Notes: a model not told the origin generated them from the letters alone. A DNA stretch of 64,000 bases from JAAUTG01 sp964458705 (GCA_964458705.1 CAYWKD010000006.1:1-64000), one strand, 5' to 3'; counted from the first letter of the stretch, positions 37,181 through 45,770 are shown. Numbers and translations: made by a program.

Positions 37181-38137
37181 ATGTTCCAGTCAATTTGGGA
37201 AGACGCAAAAAGAGAGTTTAATTACGGTAATATGGTGACGCAACTTGTCATTGTAAATGTTGCTGTATTTTTATTGGTCAACATTATCAGTATTGGTTTT
37301 TTCTTAGCTGGTCAGCCTGGCAAGTTTTCTGCTGTTATCGATTTCCTAAGTTTATCTTCTAAATTGACGTTTAATTTAACCCATCCATGGGTAATATTTA
37401 CGCACATGTTTCTGCATGGCGGTTTTTGGCATATCCTTTGGAATATGCTGATGCTCTATTGGTTTGGTCGAATTGTAGGAGATTTTTTAGGCAATCAACG
37501 AGTGCTGCCGCTTTACTTATTAGGAGGTTTGGCAGGTGCATTAGCTTATTTTTTATCCGCACAACTAAGCACTGGCTTACTGCCGATTGGCTCTAGTGCC
37601 TTAGGGGCATCTGCGGCGGTCATGGCCATTGTAGTAGCTTCTGGCGTTACAGCCCCAAACTACACAATGAACCTTATACTGCTCGGTCCAGTAAAATTGA
37701 AGTATATTGTAGCCGTACTTATATTAATTGATTTATTCTCAATTGCCCAGATTGCTCCAAATGCAGGAGGTAGCATTGCTCACTTAGGTGGAGCATTATT
37801 CGGTTGGTTTTTTGTCTACATGCTGAGAGAGGGAAATGATATGGCTAATCCTGTAAATCAACTAATCAACACGATTACTAGATTTTTTAAGCAACTCTTT
37901 GGCGGACAACCCAAGCGACCCCCGAGAAAAAAGCCACATGTAGCCTATAAAAATAAAGATGCAGCACAAAAAGCCACTCGAAAAACAAGAAGTAGAAGAG
38001 GTAATGCAAAGTCAGATTATGAGCGCTTGTCGCAGCAGGAACGCGTGGATGCTATTTTGGACAAAATAAAGCAGTCGGGCTACGATAGTTTGTCGCAAGA
38101 AGAAAAGGAAATCCTTTTTAAAGCTAGTAAAGATTAA
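37181..38137 (+). CDS. rhomboid-family protein 2 with C-terminal cytosolic extension
   Basis: The 318-residue protein has six membrane segments (about 22-225) with HMFLHGGFWHILWNML, the serine region GSSALGASAAVMA and IAHLGGALFGW. The usual GxSG reads G-A-S-A, with Ser kept and the last Gly changed. A basic linker (about 240-280, Lys/Arg-rich) leads to a short acidic helical domain at the C-terminus (ERVDAILDKIKQSGYDSLSQEE) that is common on Bacteroidota rhomboids. It sits in tandem with rhomboid 1 and is followed four bases later by an EEP-family gene, suggesting cotranscription. Activity is likely but not proven. Confidence 0.88.
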   Translation: MFQSIWEDAKREFNYGNMVTQLVIVNVAVFLLVNIISIGFFLAGQPGKFSAVIDFLSLSSKLTFNLTHPWVIFTHMFLHGGFWHILWNMLMLYWFGRIVGDFLGNQRVLPLYLLGGLAGALAYFLSAQLSTGLLPIGSSALGASAAVMAIVVASGVTAPNYTMNLILLGPVKLKYIVAVLILIDLFSIAQIAPNAGGSIAHLGGALFGWFFVYMLREGNDMANPVNQLINTITRFFKQLFGGQPKRPPRKKPHVAYKNKDAAQKATRKTRSRRGNAKSDYERLSQQERVDAILDKIKQSGYDSLSQEEKEILFKASKD

Positions 38138-38140
38138 ACT

Positions 38141-39202
38141 GTGCCATCACTGAATCAATTCGTTCGCTGGGGGAATGTTGCTCTTCTTGTACTAACGCTG
38201 CTTTCCTACTTATCACCCTACTTAAATCCTAATCGGTTTTGGTTAATTTCAATTTTCGGATTATTATTTCCAGTGTTTTTTGTTCTAAATCTTTTCTTCA
38301 TTTTGTACTGGCTAAGTAGGAAAAAATGGTATTTCTTGCTTTCTGCTGCTTGCCTAGGATTAGGCTGGTCATTTCTCACTAAAAACATCAACTTTAAAAG
38401 CCCATCAGCAGCTACTGAAAAGAGCTTTAAAGTAATGACTTACAATAGCTTAAATGCAGTAGGCTTTTATGAAAAAGGCACGAAATACAAGGAGCGGCTA
38501 GGCAATTTTTTTAGTTATATCCAATCGCATGATCCTGATATTGTGTGCTTACAAGAGTTTGGTATAAGTACCAAGCAAATTGAAGAATTTCTCACGCAAG
38601 TTTACCCCAATTCATCCGAACGTCCTCGCTACTATGGTGCCAAAGGAGCTTCACCTCTCATTTTAACAACTTTTCCAATTATTGATAAGGGTGCATTAGC
38701 ATTTCAAAATGCTACTAATGGTTGTATCTACTTAGATTTGAATATTCATGGTGAAACGGTTAGAGTGTATAATGTCCATCTGAAATCTAATACAATCACT
38801 CAGATAGCAGACAAAGTAAAGGAAGAAGGCGACTTCAGAGAGAAAGAAACTTGGCAAAAAATTAGGCAGATGTTTGCTGGCTATAAAGCTAATGCTCAAA
38901 TTCGAGCCACCCAAGTTCAAGAAATTCGTAAACATATAGCACAATGTCCCTATCCCGTTATCATCTGTGGCGATTTTAATGATGTGCCGCAGTCTTATGC
39001 TTATCAAACAATTGCTCAAGGGCTGAGCGATCACTTTCAAGAAAGTGGTCAAGGAATCGGAACAACTTTTGGTGGAAGTATTCCTTTTCTCAGGATTGAT
39101 TACATATTAAGTTCGCCAAAAATTACTTCCTCCAAAACATATATTGTAAGAGATGACTATTCCGATCACTTTCCAGTTGTAAGTATTTTAGATATAGATT
39201 GA
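38141..39202 (+). CDS. endonuclease/exonuclease/phosphatase-family membrane protein
   Basis: The GTG start four bases after the rhomboid stop gives 353 residues. Two or three N-terminal membrane segments (about 10-80) are followed by an EEP domain with VMTYNSLNAVG, HDPDIVCLQEFG, VYNVHLKSN, ICGDFNDVPQS and SDHFPVVSI: the Glu, Asp/Asn and Asp/His catalytic residues are all present. Such proteins act on phosphodiesters or phosphate esters of nucleic acid or lipid; the EEP domain may face the periplasm. The substrate is unknown. Confidence 0.87.
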   Translation: MPSLNQFVRWGNVALLVLTLLSYLSPYLNPNRFWLISIFGLLFPVFFVLNLFFILYWLSRKKWYFLLSAACLGLGWSFLTKNINFKSPSAATEKSFKVMTYNSLNAVGFYEKGTKYKERLGNFFSYIQSHDPDIVCLQEFGISTKQIEEFLTQVYPNSSERPRYYGAKGASPLILTTFPIIDKGALAFQNATNGCIYLDLNIHGETVRVYNVHLKSNTITQIADKVKEEGDFREKETWQKIRQMFAGYKANAQIRATQVQEIRKHIAQCPYPVIICGDFNDVPQSYAYQTIAQGLSDHFQESGQGIGTTFGGSIPFLRIDYILSSPKITSSKTYIVRDDYSDHFPVVSILDID

Positions 39203-39231
39203 CAACCTTGAATCCAAAACTTTATCTTTGC
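39199..39231 (+). promoter_or_regulatory. promoter of the ferredoxin gene
   Basis: TTG at 39199-39201 and TATCTTTGC at 39223-39231 with a 21-base spacer fit the Bacteroidota consensus TTG-n(17-23)-TAnnTTTG fully. Start of transcription would fall near 39238, about 65 bases before the ATG. This is the clearest promoter in the window. Confidence 0.7.
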
Positions 39232-39302
39232 AGGAAGTAGAAATAATTTTTCAAAACGTTTTTACTTTAACGACTGTTATTATTAAAAACTAAAACATAA
39301 CT

Positions 39303-39650
39303 ATGGCAATCATGATTACGGACGAGTGCATTAATTGTGGTGCATGCGAGCCAGAATGTCCGAATAATGCAATATATGAAGGAGGCGTAGAATGGAAAAT
39401 GGCTGAGGGGACTGGTGTCAAAGGAAATTATACCATTGAAACGGGAGCATCCATAGCTGTTGATGCGGAGCAAGCACCCGTAGAAGAAGACTTTTACTAC
39501 ATCGTGCCAGATAAATGTACAGAGTGTGTAGGCTTTCACGAAGAGCCACAATGTGCAGCAGTGTGTCCAGTGGATTGCTGTGTACCAGACCCTGAGCGAG
39601 AAGAAAGTGAAGAGACGCTATTGGCAAGAAAAGAACGACTACACTTGTAA
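39303..39650 (+). CDS. 4Fe-4S dicluster ferredoxin
   Basis: The 115-residue protein has CINCGACEPECP (first C-x2-C-x2-C-x3-C-P cluster) and a second cluster CTECVGFHEEPQCAAVCP with a longer spacing between the second and third Cys. An insert of about 45 residues separates the two motifs. This layout matches the small Fdx/YfhL-like ferredoxins of Bacteroidota. It carries electrons in the cytosol; the partners cannot be read from context. It has its own strong promoter. Confidence 0.92.
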   Translation: MAIMITDECINCGACEPECPNNAIYEGGVEWKMAEGTGVKGNYTIETGASIAVDAEQAPVEEDFYYIVPDKCTECVGFHEEPQCAAVCPVDCCVPDPEREESEETLLARKERLHL

Positions 39651-39693
39651 TACAATTCAAAGATTAGTGGCTCTGTTTTGTCTTGATCTATAT

Positions 39694-39930
39694 TTAACGG
39701 CGTTTCTTTTTAGGATTAGTCTGGCTTAGCAGAATTATTCCTAGTGTTGCTATGCAAAATGAAATAAGTGGTAAGAAGATTGTGGTTGCAATTTGCGCTA
39801 GAAATTCTATTTTATATTCGTTAAAAATAACCGAACGAACAAAAAAGACAGCTCCAACAAAAGAAATAACTGCGGTAACTACTAGCACCGCCGTGGTAAA
39901 AACGATTAATAAACGTTGACTTCTCGACAT
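39694..39930 (-). CDS. small two-segment membrane protein
   Basis: The 78-residue protein has two hydrophobic segments (about 8-30 and 44-67) and a basic C-terminus (NPKKKRR), consistent with an inner-membrane protein. It starts with an ATG at 39930 and lies convergent with the ferredoxin gene. No family is recognised. The membrane pattern and basic ends favour a real gene over chance. Confidence 0.55.
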   Translation of the reverse strand: MSRSQRLLIVFTTAVLVVTAVISFVGAVFFVRSVIFNEYKIEFLAQIATTIFLPLISFCIATLGIILLSQTNPKKKRR

Positions 39931-40029
39931 AGATACAATTTTGAAAGCAAATATAAATAACTTACGCTTCTGACCTCAAGTTTTGATTACAAGCCCTTTT
40001 CATTAAATTCCACCTAACGCAATTGGAAC

Positions 40030-40473
40030 ATGAAATCTCTTCTTATCCTATTCTTTCTTATTCAATTAAATATGCTGTCTTTTGCTCAGACTGATGTACT
40101 AAAACCCTATCGTTGGGAAAGTCGTGTCTTACTCGTTTTTGCTGATAATGCAAAAAATCCTATCTATCAAAAACAAATGCTACTTTTCGAGCAAGACAAA
40201 GCGGGGATCATTGATCGAGATTTGGTCATCTTTCACCTATTTACTGGGACAGGTGTTTCGCCTAATCAAGATCAACTGCAGGAAGCAAGCGTTCGAGACT
40301 TACGACAACATTACAATACAGATTCAAAAGGCTATACCATCATCTTAATTGGAAAGGACAGCGGAGAGAAGTTACGAAGTCAGCAATTGCTTTCACTCAA
40401 TGAACTGTATAATACAATTGATGTAATGCCCATGCGTCGCGCAGAAATGCGTCGTAAGCAGAAAGGGTATTAA
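40030..40473 (+). CDS. exported DUF4174 protein
   Basis: The 147-residue protein has a signal peptide (1-19, cut after SFAQ) and a DUF4174 domain with LKPYRWESRVLLVFADN, a central D-R-D-L-V-I-F-H-L segment and YTIILIGKDSGEKLR. The domain resembles a thioredoxin-like fold without the cysteine pair. The function of DUF4174 is unknown. The next gene begins 12 bases later on the same strand. Confidence 0.8.
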   Translation: MKSLLILFFLIQLNMLSFAQTDVLKPYRWESRVLLVFADNAKNPIYQKQMLLFEQDKAGIIDRDLVIFHLFTGTGVSPNQDQLQEASVRDLRQHYNTDSKGYTIILIGKDSGEKLRSQQLLSLNELYNTIDVMPMRRAEMRRKQKGY

Positions 40474-40485
40474 ACTAAACCCAAA

Positions 40486-41820
40486 ATGAAAAAGATATAT
40501 CAATCCCTTTTTTTACCTAATCGCTTTTTCTATGTGTTTAGTGCAGTAACTTTGCTGTTTTTGTTGAGCTTCCCTTTTTCTGTTTTGATGCCGTTGGCCT
40601 TATCTATTTTTACCTTGGCTATTGCTTTGACCATCGCAGAACTTTTTACACTCTATCAAAGTAATATGCGGATAAAAGCCCAACGCCAAACACCTAAGAT
40701 TTTTTCTTTAAGCGATCAGAATAGAGTGAAAATAACTATCCAAAACAATGCTCCCATTCAAGTTAAGTTGAACGTAATTGATGAGTTACCAGTGCAGTTT
40801 CAAGTACGTGATTTTGAAAAACATCTTTCTCTAGCGCCTGAGGAAGAGCAAAGCATACGCTATGAATTGAGACCTGTCGAAAGAGGAGAATACGAATTTG
40901 GTGCTATTCACTTATTCTGCAATACAAGGCTAGGCTTGCTTCAGCGCAGAATTACAATAGACGCTCAAGTTGTTGTACCTGTTTATCCTTCTATTCTTCA
41001 AATGAAAGAACTAGAACTTAAAGCCTTTGATAGCGTAACTTACTTGAAAGGAGTCAAAAAAATGCGTCGCATAGGGCATAGTTACGAATTCGATCACATC
41101 AAAAACTATGTGAGAGGCGATGATTACAGAAGTATCAACTGGAAAGCAAGTAGTCGTAAGGCTGGATTGATGGTAAATAAATACGAGGACGAGCGATCGC
41201 AACAGGTCTATAATATCATTGACAAAAGTCGCAATATGCGAATGCCTTTTGAAGGCTTGAGCTTAATGGATTATGCCATTAATGCCTCATTGGCGCTATC
41301 CAACATTATTTTAAAAAAGCACGACCGAGCTGGACTACTTACTTTTTCTGATAAAATGGGTAGCATCATTAAAGCAGATAACAGGGCGGAGCAACTGCGC
41401 CTCCTACTTTCAACGCTATACAAAGAACAGGAGCGTCCAGTAGAATCTAATTTTGAATTACTCTACTTTGCTGTTAGAAAACTGTTGACTAGCCGTAGCC
41501 TGCTGTTACTCTACACCAACTTTGAAAGTATGTATGCACTTGATCGCACACTGTCTGTTTTGCGAAAAATTAATAGTATTCACTTATTGGTGGTCGTCTT
41601 TTTCGAGAATACAGAAATCAAAAATTTTTCTACTCAAAAAGTAAACACCCTAGAAGATATTTATTATCAGACTATAGCACAAAAATTCGTAGCTGAAAAA
41701 AGAGCAATGGCGCAAAAACTTCGACAGTACGGCATTCAATCTGTATTGACTCGCCCACAAGACTTGTCGCTCAACACAATCAACAAATACCTTGAACTGA
41801 AATCAAGAGGTTTGATCTGA
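40486..41820 (+). CDS. DUF58-domain membrane protein
   Basis: The 444-residue protein has two membrane segments at the N-terminus (about 12-60), a beta-rich middle, and the DUF58 core with GDDYRSINWKASSRK (about 210-224), followed by a VWA-like C-terminal half. DUF58 proteins are usually paired with MoxR AAA-ATPases and VWA proteins; no MoxR gene is in the window. The VWA protein at 46058 is separate. Role unknown, membrane or cell-surface maintenance inferred. Confidence 0.87.
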   Translation: MKKIYQSLFLPNRFFYVFSAVTLLFLLSFPFSVLMPLALSIFTLAIALTIAELFTLYQSNMRIKAQRQTPKIFSLSDQNRVKITIQNNAPIQVKLNVIDELPVQFQVRDFEKHLSLAPEEEQSIRYELRPVERGEYEFGAIHLFCNTRLGLLQRRITIDAQVVVPVYPSILQMKELELKAFDSVTYLKGVKKMRRIGHSYEFDHIKNYVRGDDYRSINWKASSRKAGLMVNKYEDERSQQVYNIIDKSRNMRMPFEGLSLMDYAINASLALSNIILKKHDRAGLLTFSDKMGSIIKADNRAEQLRLLLSTLYKEQERPVESNFELLYFAVRKLLTSRSLLLLYTNFESMYALDRTLSVLRKINSIHLLVVVFFENTEIKNFSTQKVNTLEDIYYQTIAQKFVAEKRAMAQKLRQYGIQSVLTRPQDLSLNTINKYLELKSRGLI

Positions 41821-41892
41821 TAAGCAGTTTGGGCTAAGGCTTCCATTAGACTAAGATCATTCTCATTTGCTTTAAAATTCTATACAGCACTT

Positions 41893-42159
41893 TTACCCTC
41901 AAAGATTAAATTGCTAAAAGCCACTAAAGAAAATATTGCGATTGCCAAGTTCATCCTCAAAAAAGGAGAGGGAATCCATCCTATTGCGTTCAAAGTAAAG
42001 AATATTCATCAAGCTATGAAAGACATGGCTAGAAAAGTCTTTCAACTACTTAACGAAACTCCTAGACGCAGTGCAGACAATAGGCTCGTATGCTTCATTC
42101 AACCTAAGTCCGCTAATAGTGTTTTAGCAGAACTGTGTCAAAGTATCGAAAAAATATAA
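41893..42159 (+). pseudogene. mce: remnant of methylmalonyl-CoA epimerase (N-terminal half lost)
   Basis: The frame from about 41893 to 42159 encodes the C-terminal two thirds of methylmalonyl-CoA epimerase: SKIKLLKAT, AIAKFILKKGEGIHPIAFKV and RLVCFIQPKSANSVLAELCQ match the family closely. The normal protein is about 135 residues with a beta-alpha-beta module carrying a metal-binding His in the missing N-terminal half. Here homology begins without a start codon (first usable is TTG at 41911), only about 70 bases after the DUF58 stop. The usual H-H pair reads H-P. The remaining frame is open, which suggests recent decay. Confidence 0.8.
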
Positions 42160-42264
42160 TAAATTTGAAAAACTAACATAAACAAACTACTTAAAATCAA
42201 TGACTTTACTTAATTTTGTTAAAATTTAGCTAAAAAATAACACACAACAGTTACATTGTAAATA

Positions 42265-42283
42265 GTCTGTGTCAAAAACAGAC
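42265..42283. promoter_or_regulatory. inverted repeat, candidate operator of the toxin-antitoxin pair
   Basis: GTCTGT and ACAGAC form perfect 6-bp arms around a 7-base spacer, ending 19 bases before the antitoxin start. Antitoxins commonly bind such sites to repress their own operon. An AGAGGA stretch (42295-42300) follows just before the ATG. Function is inferred. Confidence 0.45.
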
Positions 42284-42302
42284 AATACAGTAAAAGAGGA
42301 TT

Positions 42303-42566
42303 ATGAACACTAATGCTACAAACAGAGATTTGACTACAAGACAAACAAACACAGATCGTCAGGAATTGAAGAACAGAATCTTTCATTTAATAAATAACCA
42401 AGAAGACAGACATTTACTAAATGAAATACTAGACGCTATAGATCTGCTTATTTATTCAAAAAATAGAAGTTCAGAGGAACTAAATTTTCAAGAAGTACGT
42501 TCAAACGATAATGCGCTAGCTATTGAAAAACGTGAAAAGTGGGCTTTAGAATGGCTAGTGGGTTGA
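42303..42566 (+). CDS. probable antitoxin of the MazF-like toxin
   Basis: The 87-residue protein is helical and highly charged (N-terminal Thr/Asn/Arg-rich tail, central L-K-N-R-I-F-H-L-I and L-L-N-E-I-L-D-A-I-D-L-L-I segments, acidic C-terminus). It lacks a recognisable family. It lies 25 bases upstream of a MazF/PemK-like gene on the same strand, and an inverted repeat sits just upstream. Gene size, order and spacing fit an antitoxin; the DNA-binding region is not identified. Confidence 0.55.
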   Translation: MNTNATNRDLTTRQTNTDRQELKNRIFHLINNQEDRHLLNEILDAIDLLIYSKNRSSEELNFQEVRSNDNALAIEKREKWALEWLVG

Positions 42567-42591
42567 CTTTTAAATTACACCACGAAATCTT

Positions 42592-42912
42592 ATGCCGTCA
42601 AAGTCTCGAATTTTCAGGGGTTCTATTTGGGATGCCTACAATGCTAGTGGTAAAGTTATTCGAGAGGTACTCGTTGTTAGTTCAGATGAGTCAAATTTAG
42701 TTAGTGACTTTTTTCAAGTCGTACCATTAGATGATGAGACTTCGGGTAGGATTCATCCAACTAATGCTGTAAAAATTAGAGGTAAGACCGTTTCAGTTGA
42801 TCTTATCATCACAATTCCTTCATCACATTTTATTTGCCAACATGTAAATACAGCTTCGTTAGAAGATATGAAACATGTCAGTATTGCTATAAAACGACAA
42901 TTAGGGCTCTGA
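42592..42912 (+). CDS. MazF/PemK-like endoribonuclease toxin
   Basis: The 106-residue protein starts RGSIWDAYNASGKVIREVLVVSSDESN, reading like the MazF opening R-G-(D/E)-I-x(n)-R-P-V-L-V-V-S. R24 and T50 fall where the catalytic Arg and Thr of MazF are expected, the latter in PLDDETS. The C-terminus (SLEDMKHVSIAIKRQLGL) is the typical final helix of the family. MazF toxins cut mRNA at short sequences and stop translation. It is placed between the epimerase remnant and the peroxiredoxin-like gene, convergent with the latter with only six bases between. Similarity is at motif level, so confidence is moderate. Confidence 0.65.
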   Translation: MPSKSRIFRGSIWDAYNASGKVIREVLVVSSDESNLVSDFFQVVPLDDETSGRIHPTNAVKIRGKTVSVDLIITIPSSHFICQHVNTASLEDMKHVSIAIKRQLGL

Positions 42913-42918
42913 CAGTGA

Positions 42919-43461
42919 TTATACAGAACAACAAGTTACAAGCTGCTCATAATCAGGTCGATCAGAAGATAGTTTATGCACAAAACTTTCTTTTATTGTT
43001 CCATTTTTAATGACAAAAACACCAGGCATTTGGAAGCCATCACCGATTTGCTTTACACCTACTGAATGACCGTTTAGTACACCTGCTTCAAAACCTCTAA
43101 TCCATGATTTTAGACCGAATAATTGGTTCAGATTTCCTCTAGTCAATCCAAATGCAGTATAGTAAAAGCAAGTAGGATCACTTACATGATCTATACCCGA
43201 CAATTCATAGCGACCAAAGTAGCGTTCTGCAATTTTGTATTCTGACATATGAACGAAAATGATCTTAGTATTTTTCGCCTCAATTTGCTCACGTTGCTCA
43301 GCAATATCAGCAAGTGCTTCTCTGCAAAATGTACAACCAAAATGACGCAAAAAAACAAGTAGAACAGCTTGCTGTTTTGATAATTCGAATACACTTTCTC
43401 CATTTTGAGTAAGCATTGTTCTAAGCATATCTTGAGTCAAATCTACGGTCGGAAGAGCCAT
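42919..43461 (-). CDS. peroxiredoxin-like protein (SelL-related AhpC/TSA family)
   Basis: The start MALPTVDLT at 43461 gives 180 residues; a longer frame upstream is unlikely. The thioredoxin fold carries RHFGCTFCREALADI with a C-x-x-C motif, followed by a segment (IIFVHMSEYKIAERYF) and D-P-T-C-F-Y-Y-T-A-F-G-L typical of the SelL/AhpC-TSA-like group. Predicted to reduce peroxides or disulfides in the cytosol. The reductant is not known. It converges with the toxin gene. Confidence 0.82.
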   Translation of the reverse strand: MALPTVDLTQDMLRTMLTQNGESVFELSKQQAVLLVFLRHFGCTFCREALADIAEQREQIEAKNTKIIFVHMSEYKIAERYFGRYELSGIDHVSDPTCFYYTAFGLTRGNLNQLFGLKSWIRGFEAGVLNGHSVGVKQIGDGFQMPGVFVIKNGTIKESFVHKLSSDRPDYEQLVTCCSV

Positions 43462-43608
43462 TATTTTATTATTTGTACATTTCTTTCTATTACAATTCAC
43501 AAATAGCGGTTTGGTTGTAAAAGAACCCCACTTCAACAGGATAGAGCGCATTCAAAAACACGCTCTCTAACCTGCCAACACCCCAAATATTTACAGCACG
43601 ATTATGTG

Positions 43609-44541
43609 CTAGATATCCATTTTATTGAATACATCAATTACGGCTCTAACGTGCTCAGCGGAAGTTTGAAGCAGCTTATTCTCCTCTGTATTCAATTTTA
43701 ATTCAATCACTTCACCAATGCCCGATTTATTTAGCTTAACAGGCACGCCCAAGAAAATATCGGTCAATCCGTGCTGTCCTTCCATTTTAATGCAGCAAGG
43801 GAAAATGCGGTTTTCATCTTTCAAAATAGCTTCTACCATTTGGGCAGCCGCTGCTCCCGGTGCATACCATGCAGAAGTCCCCATCAAGTTGACTAACTCT
43901 CCACCACCTTTTTTGGTACGTTCTACAATAGCATCTAGCTTGTCTTTATCAATCATTTCTTCTACTGGGATACCTGCTACTGTTGTATATCTTGGAAGTG
44001 GAACCATAGTATCACCATGTCCACCCATTAAAACTGCTTGAATATCTTTGGGAGAAACGTTTAACTCCATAGAAAGAAAAGCCCGATAGCGTGCTGTGTC
44101 CAAAATACCTGCCATGCCGAACACACGAGATGCTGGAAGTCCAGATGCTTGATGAACAGCATAAGTCATTACATCTAGTGGATTAGAGACCACAATGATG
44201 ATTGGATTTTCTGAATGTTGCATGATAGATTTTGTTACCATCGTAACAATCTTTGCATTTGTTGAAATCAAATCATCACGGCTCATGCCCGGCTTTCTAG
44301 GTACTCCAGCTGTAATCACTACAATATCAGAGCCTGCTGTATCTTCATATTTATCTGTTCCACTCAAGAGAGTACTATAATAATCAATAGGAGCTTGTTG
44401 AAAACTATCTAATGCTTTCCCCCGAGCTAAATCACCTTTAATATCAAGCAATACTACCTCTTTGACAATATCCTTGTGTGCTAGTACATTCGCACAAGTA
44501 GCACCCACATTACCCGCTCCAACTACGGTTACTTTACTCAT
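43609..44541 (-). CDS. mdh: malate dehydrogenase
   Basis: The 310-residue NAD enzyme of the citric acid cycle has the Rossmann GAGNVGATCA, the substrate loop motif GVPRKPGMSRDDL with Arg residues, and the catalytic His in MGGHGDTMVPL. The length matches the lactate-dehydrogenase-like Mdh family (305-315) of Bacteroidota. A possible TAnnTTTG element is seen upstream at 44586-44593. Confidence 0.95.
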   Translation of the reverse strand: MSKVTVVGAGNVGATCANVLAHKDIVKEVVLLDIKGDLARGKALDSFQQAPIDYYSTLLSGTDKYEDTAGSDIVVITAGVPRKPGMSRDDLISTNAKIVTMVTKSIMQHSENPIIIVVSNPLDVMTYAVHQASGLPASRVFGMAGILDTARYRAFLSMELNVSPKDIQAVLMGGHGDTMVPLPRYTTVAGIPVEEMIDKDKLDAIVERTKKGGGELVNLMGTSAWYAPGAAAAQMVEAILKDENRIFPCCIKMEGQHGLTDIFLGVPVKLNKSGIGEVIELKLNTEENKLLQTSAEHVRAVIDVFNKMDI

Positions 44542-44585
44542 AATTTTCAGTCTTTTATTTTAGTAAACCTGTTTTCTTAATCCTA

Positions 44586-44593
44586 CAAATGTA
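44586..44593 (-). promoter_or_regulatory. putative -7 promoter element of mdh
   Basis: The minus strand reads TACATTTG, matching TAnnTTTG, 45 bases before the mdh start. A hairpin TATACCT/AGGTATA at 44607-44629 lies just upstream of it. The -33 TTG is not seen. Confidence 0.4.
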
Positions 44594-44676
44594 AATATTT
44601 TCTAATTATACCTTATATCCATAGGTATATTTTGATTAAGAAAGCGAGTTAGCTCAAGACCTAGAATTGCTTTATT

Positions 44677-45120
44677 CTAATCAAAATCCACTTCTCCTCC
44701 ATCGCCACCCGTAAAATCCATCTCTCTAGCGCGCTTTTCATCTCTTCGTATTTCAACGGCTTTTCTTAAATCTTCTCTTACCTTCATTCCATTAACAATA
44801 CCAGACATTTTCAATGTTGGCAGGCTTCGATCAGAACTGATAATCGTTAAGTTCGACAGACCTAACATTCTGTAAATGAAGGGTTCTTCTATTCTGATGT
44901 CTTTTACTCTATACAATTCAATATCATCAATTTGTCGAGTAAAAACCCCGTGCTTTTCAATAATTCTTTCTGATGTAATTTCAAATTGGTGCATTTTAGT
45001 TGTGAGCCACTTCCATATTGCAACAGGGATAAGAACGACTGTAATACATCCCAGAAACCACCAAAAATTAGTCCATTGCGAAGGAGAACCCTTCCAGATA
45101 AATTCCTCTTGCTTTTCCAT
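44677..45120 (-). CDS. bacterial PH-domain membrane protein
   Basis: The 147-residue protein has an N-terminal hydrophobic region with W-rich residues (about 17-40) and a bPH2 domain (about 40-120) with FEITSERIIEKHGVFTRQIDDIELYRVKDI. The C-terminal tail is charged and Gly/Asp-rich. YdbS/bPH2 proteins sit at the membrane; their precise role is unclear. It is downstream of maf on the same strand with a 68-base gap. Confidence 0.83.
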   Translation of the reverse strand: MEKQEEFIWKGSPSQWTNFWWFLGCITVVLIPVAIWKWLTTKMHQFEITSERIIEKHGVFTRQIDDIELYRVKDIRIEEPFIYRMLGLSNLTIISSDRSLPTLKMSGIVNGMKVREDLRKAVEIRRDEKRAREMDFTGGDGGEVDFD

Positions 45121-45188
45121 TTTTTATTGTGTTATTTATAAGGTAATATTATTGATTTTTATGCTAAAAAACTATAAATATAGCTTAA

Positions 45189-45770
45189 TCAAATTATTAA
45201 GAACTGTTTCAGTTGCTCATACACCAAATCCATAGGCAAGCCCATGATGTTAGCATAAGTTCCCTCTATGCGCTTTACTTTGCATATGCCGATCCATTCT
45301 TGAATGCCATACGCTCCCGCCTTGTCAAAAGGCTGGTAGTTACTGACATAATAATCAATTTCTTCTTCTGTTAATGAGTATAAAAGCACCTTTGATATGC
45401 CTGAGAAGGTAGTTACTTTTTCTGCTGAAAGCAAACATACGCCTGTAATAACTTGATGCCATTGTCCAGATAAAGACTGTAACATTTGCTTTGCTACTAG
45501 TGCGTTCTCAGGTTTTTCAAGTATTTTATCTTCTAATATCACAACAGTATCTGCTGCTAGTACAATTTGATTCTCTTTTAGTTTAGGTAAGGCAGCTGAT
45601 GCTTTTTTATGTGCTAAAAACTCAGGAATTTTTTCTTTTTCTATCCCTGTTGGATGAGATTCATCCACCTCTAATTTTATGACCTCGAAATTGAAGCCCG
45701 CTTCTTCCATCAACTGTTGCCGACGAGGTGACTTTGACGCTAGTAATATCTTTTGTTGAAGAACCTTCAT
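45189..45770 (-). CDS. Maf-family nucleotide pyrophosphatase
   Basis: Starting at MKVLQQKILLASKSPRRQQL gives 193 residues, the family size; a 214-residue reading would add a tail with no support. Motifs LASKSPRR, D-E-S-H, LAADTVVI and GAYGIQ are present. Maf proteins hydrolyse non-canonical or methylated nucleoside triphosphates (often dTTP/UTP) to monophosphates in the cytosol. Gene order PH-domain/maf is on the minus strand. Confidence 0.92.
   Translation of the reverse strand: MKVLQQKILLASKSPRRQQLMEEAGFNFEVIKLEVDESHPTGIEKEKIPEFLAHKKASAALPKLKENQIVLAADTVVILEDKILEKPENALVAKQMLQSLSGQWHQVITGVCLLSAEKVTTFSGISKVLLYSLTEEEIDYYVSNYQPFDKAGAYGIQEWIGICKVKRIEGTYANIMGLPMDLVYEQLKQFLII

Noticed and set aside
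41911..42159. Reading the epimerase fragment as an intact short gene from the TTG
   Set aside because: Homology continues upstream of the TTG and the metal-binding N-terminal half of the family is absent, which fits decay better.
44607..44629. Hairpin TATACCT/AGGTATA between the PH-domain gene and mdh
   Set aside because: Too short and AT-rich without a T-run on the relevant strand to call a terminator; mentioned only with the mdh promoter.
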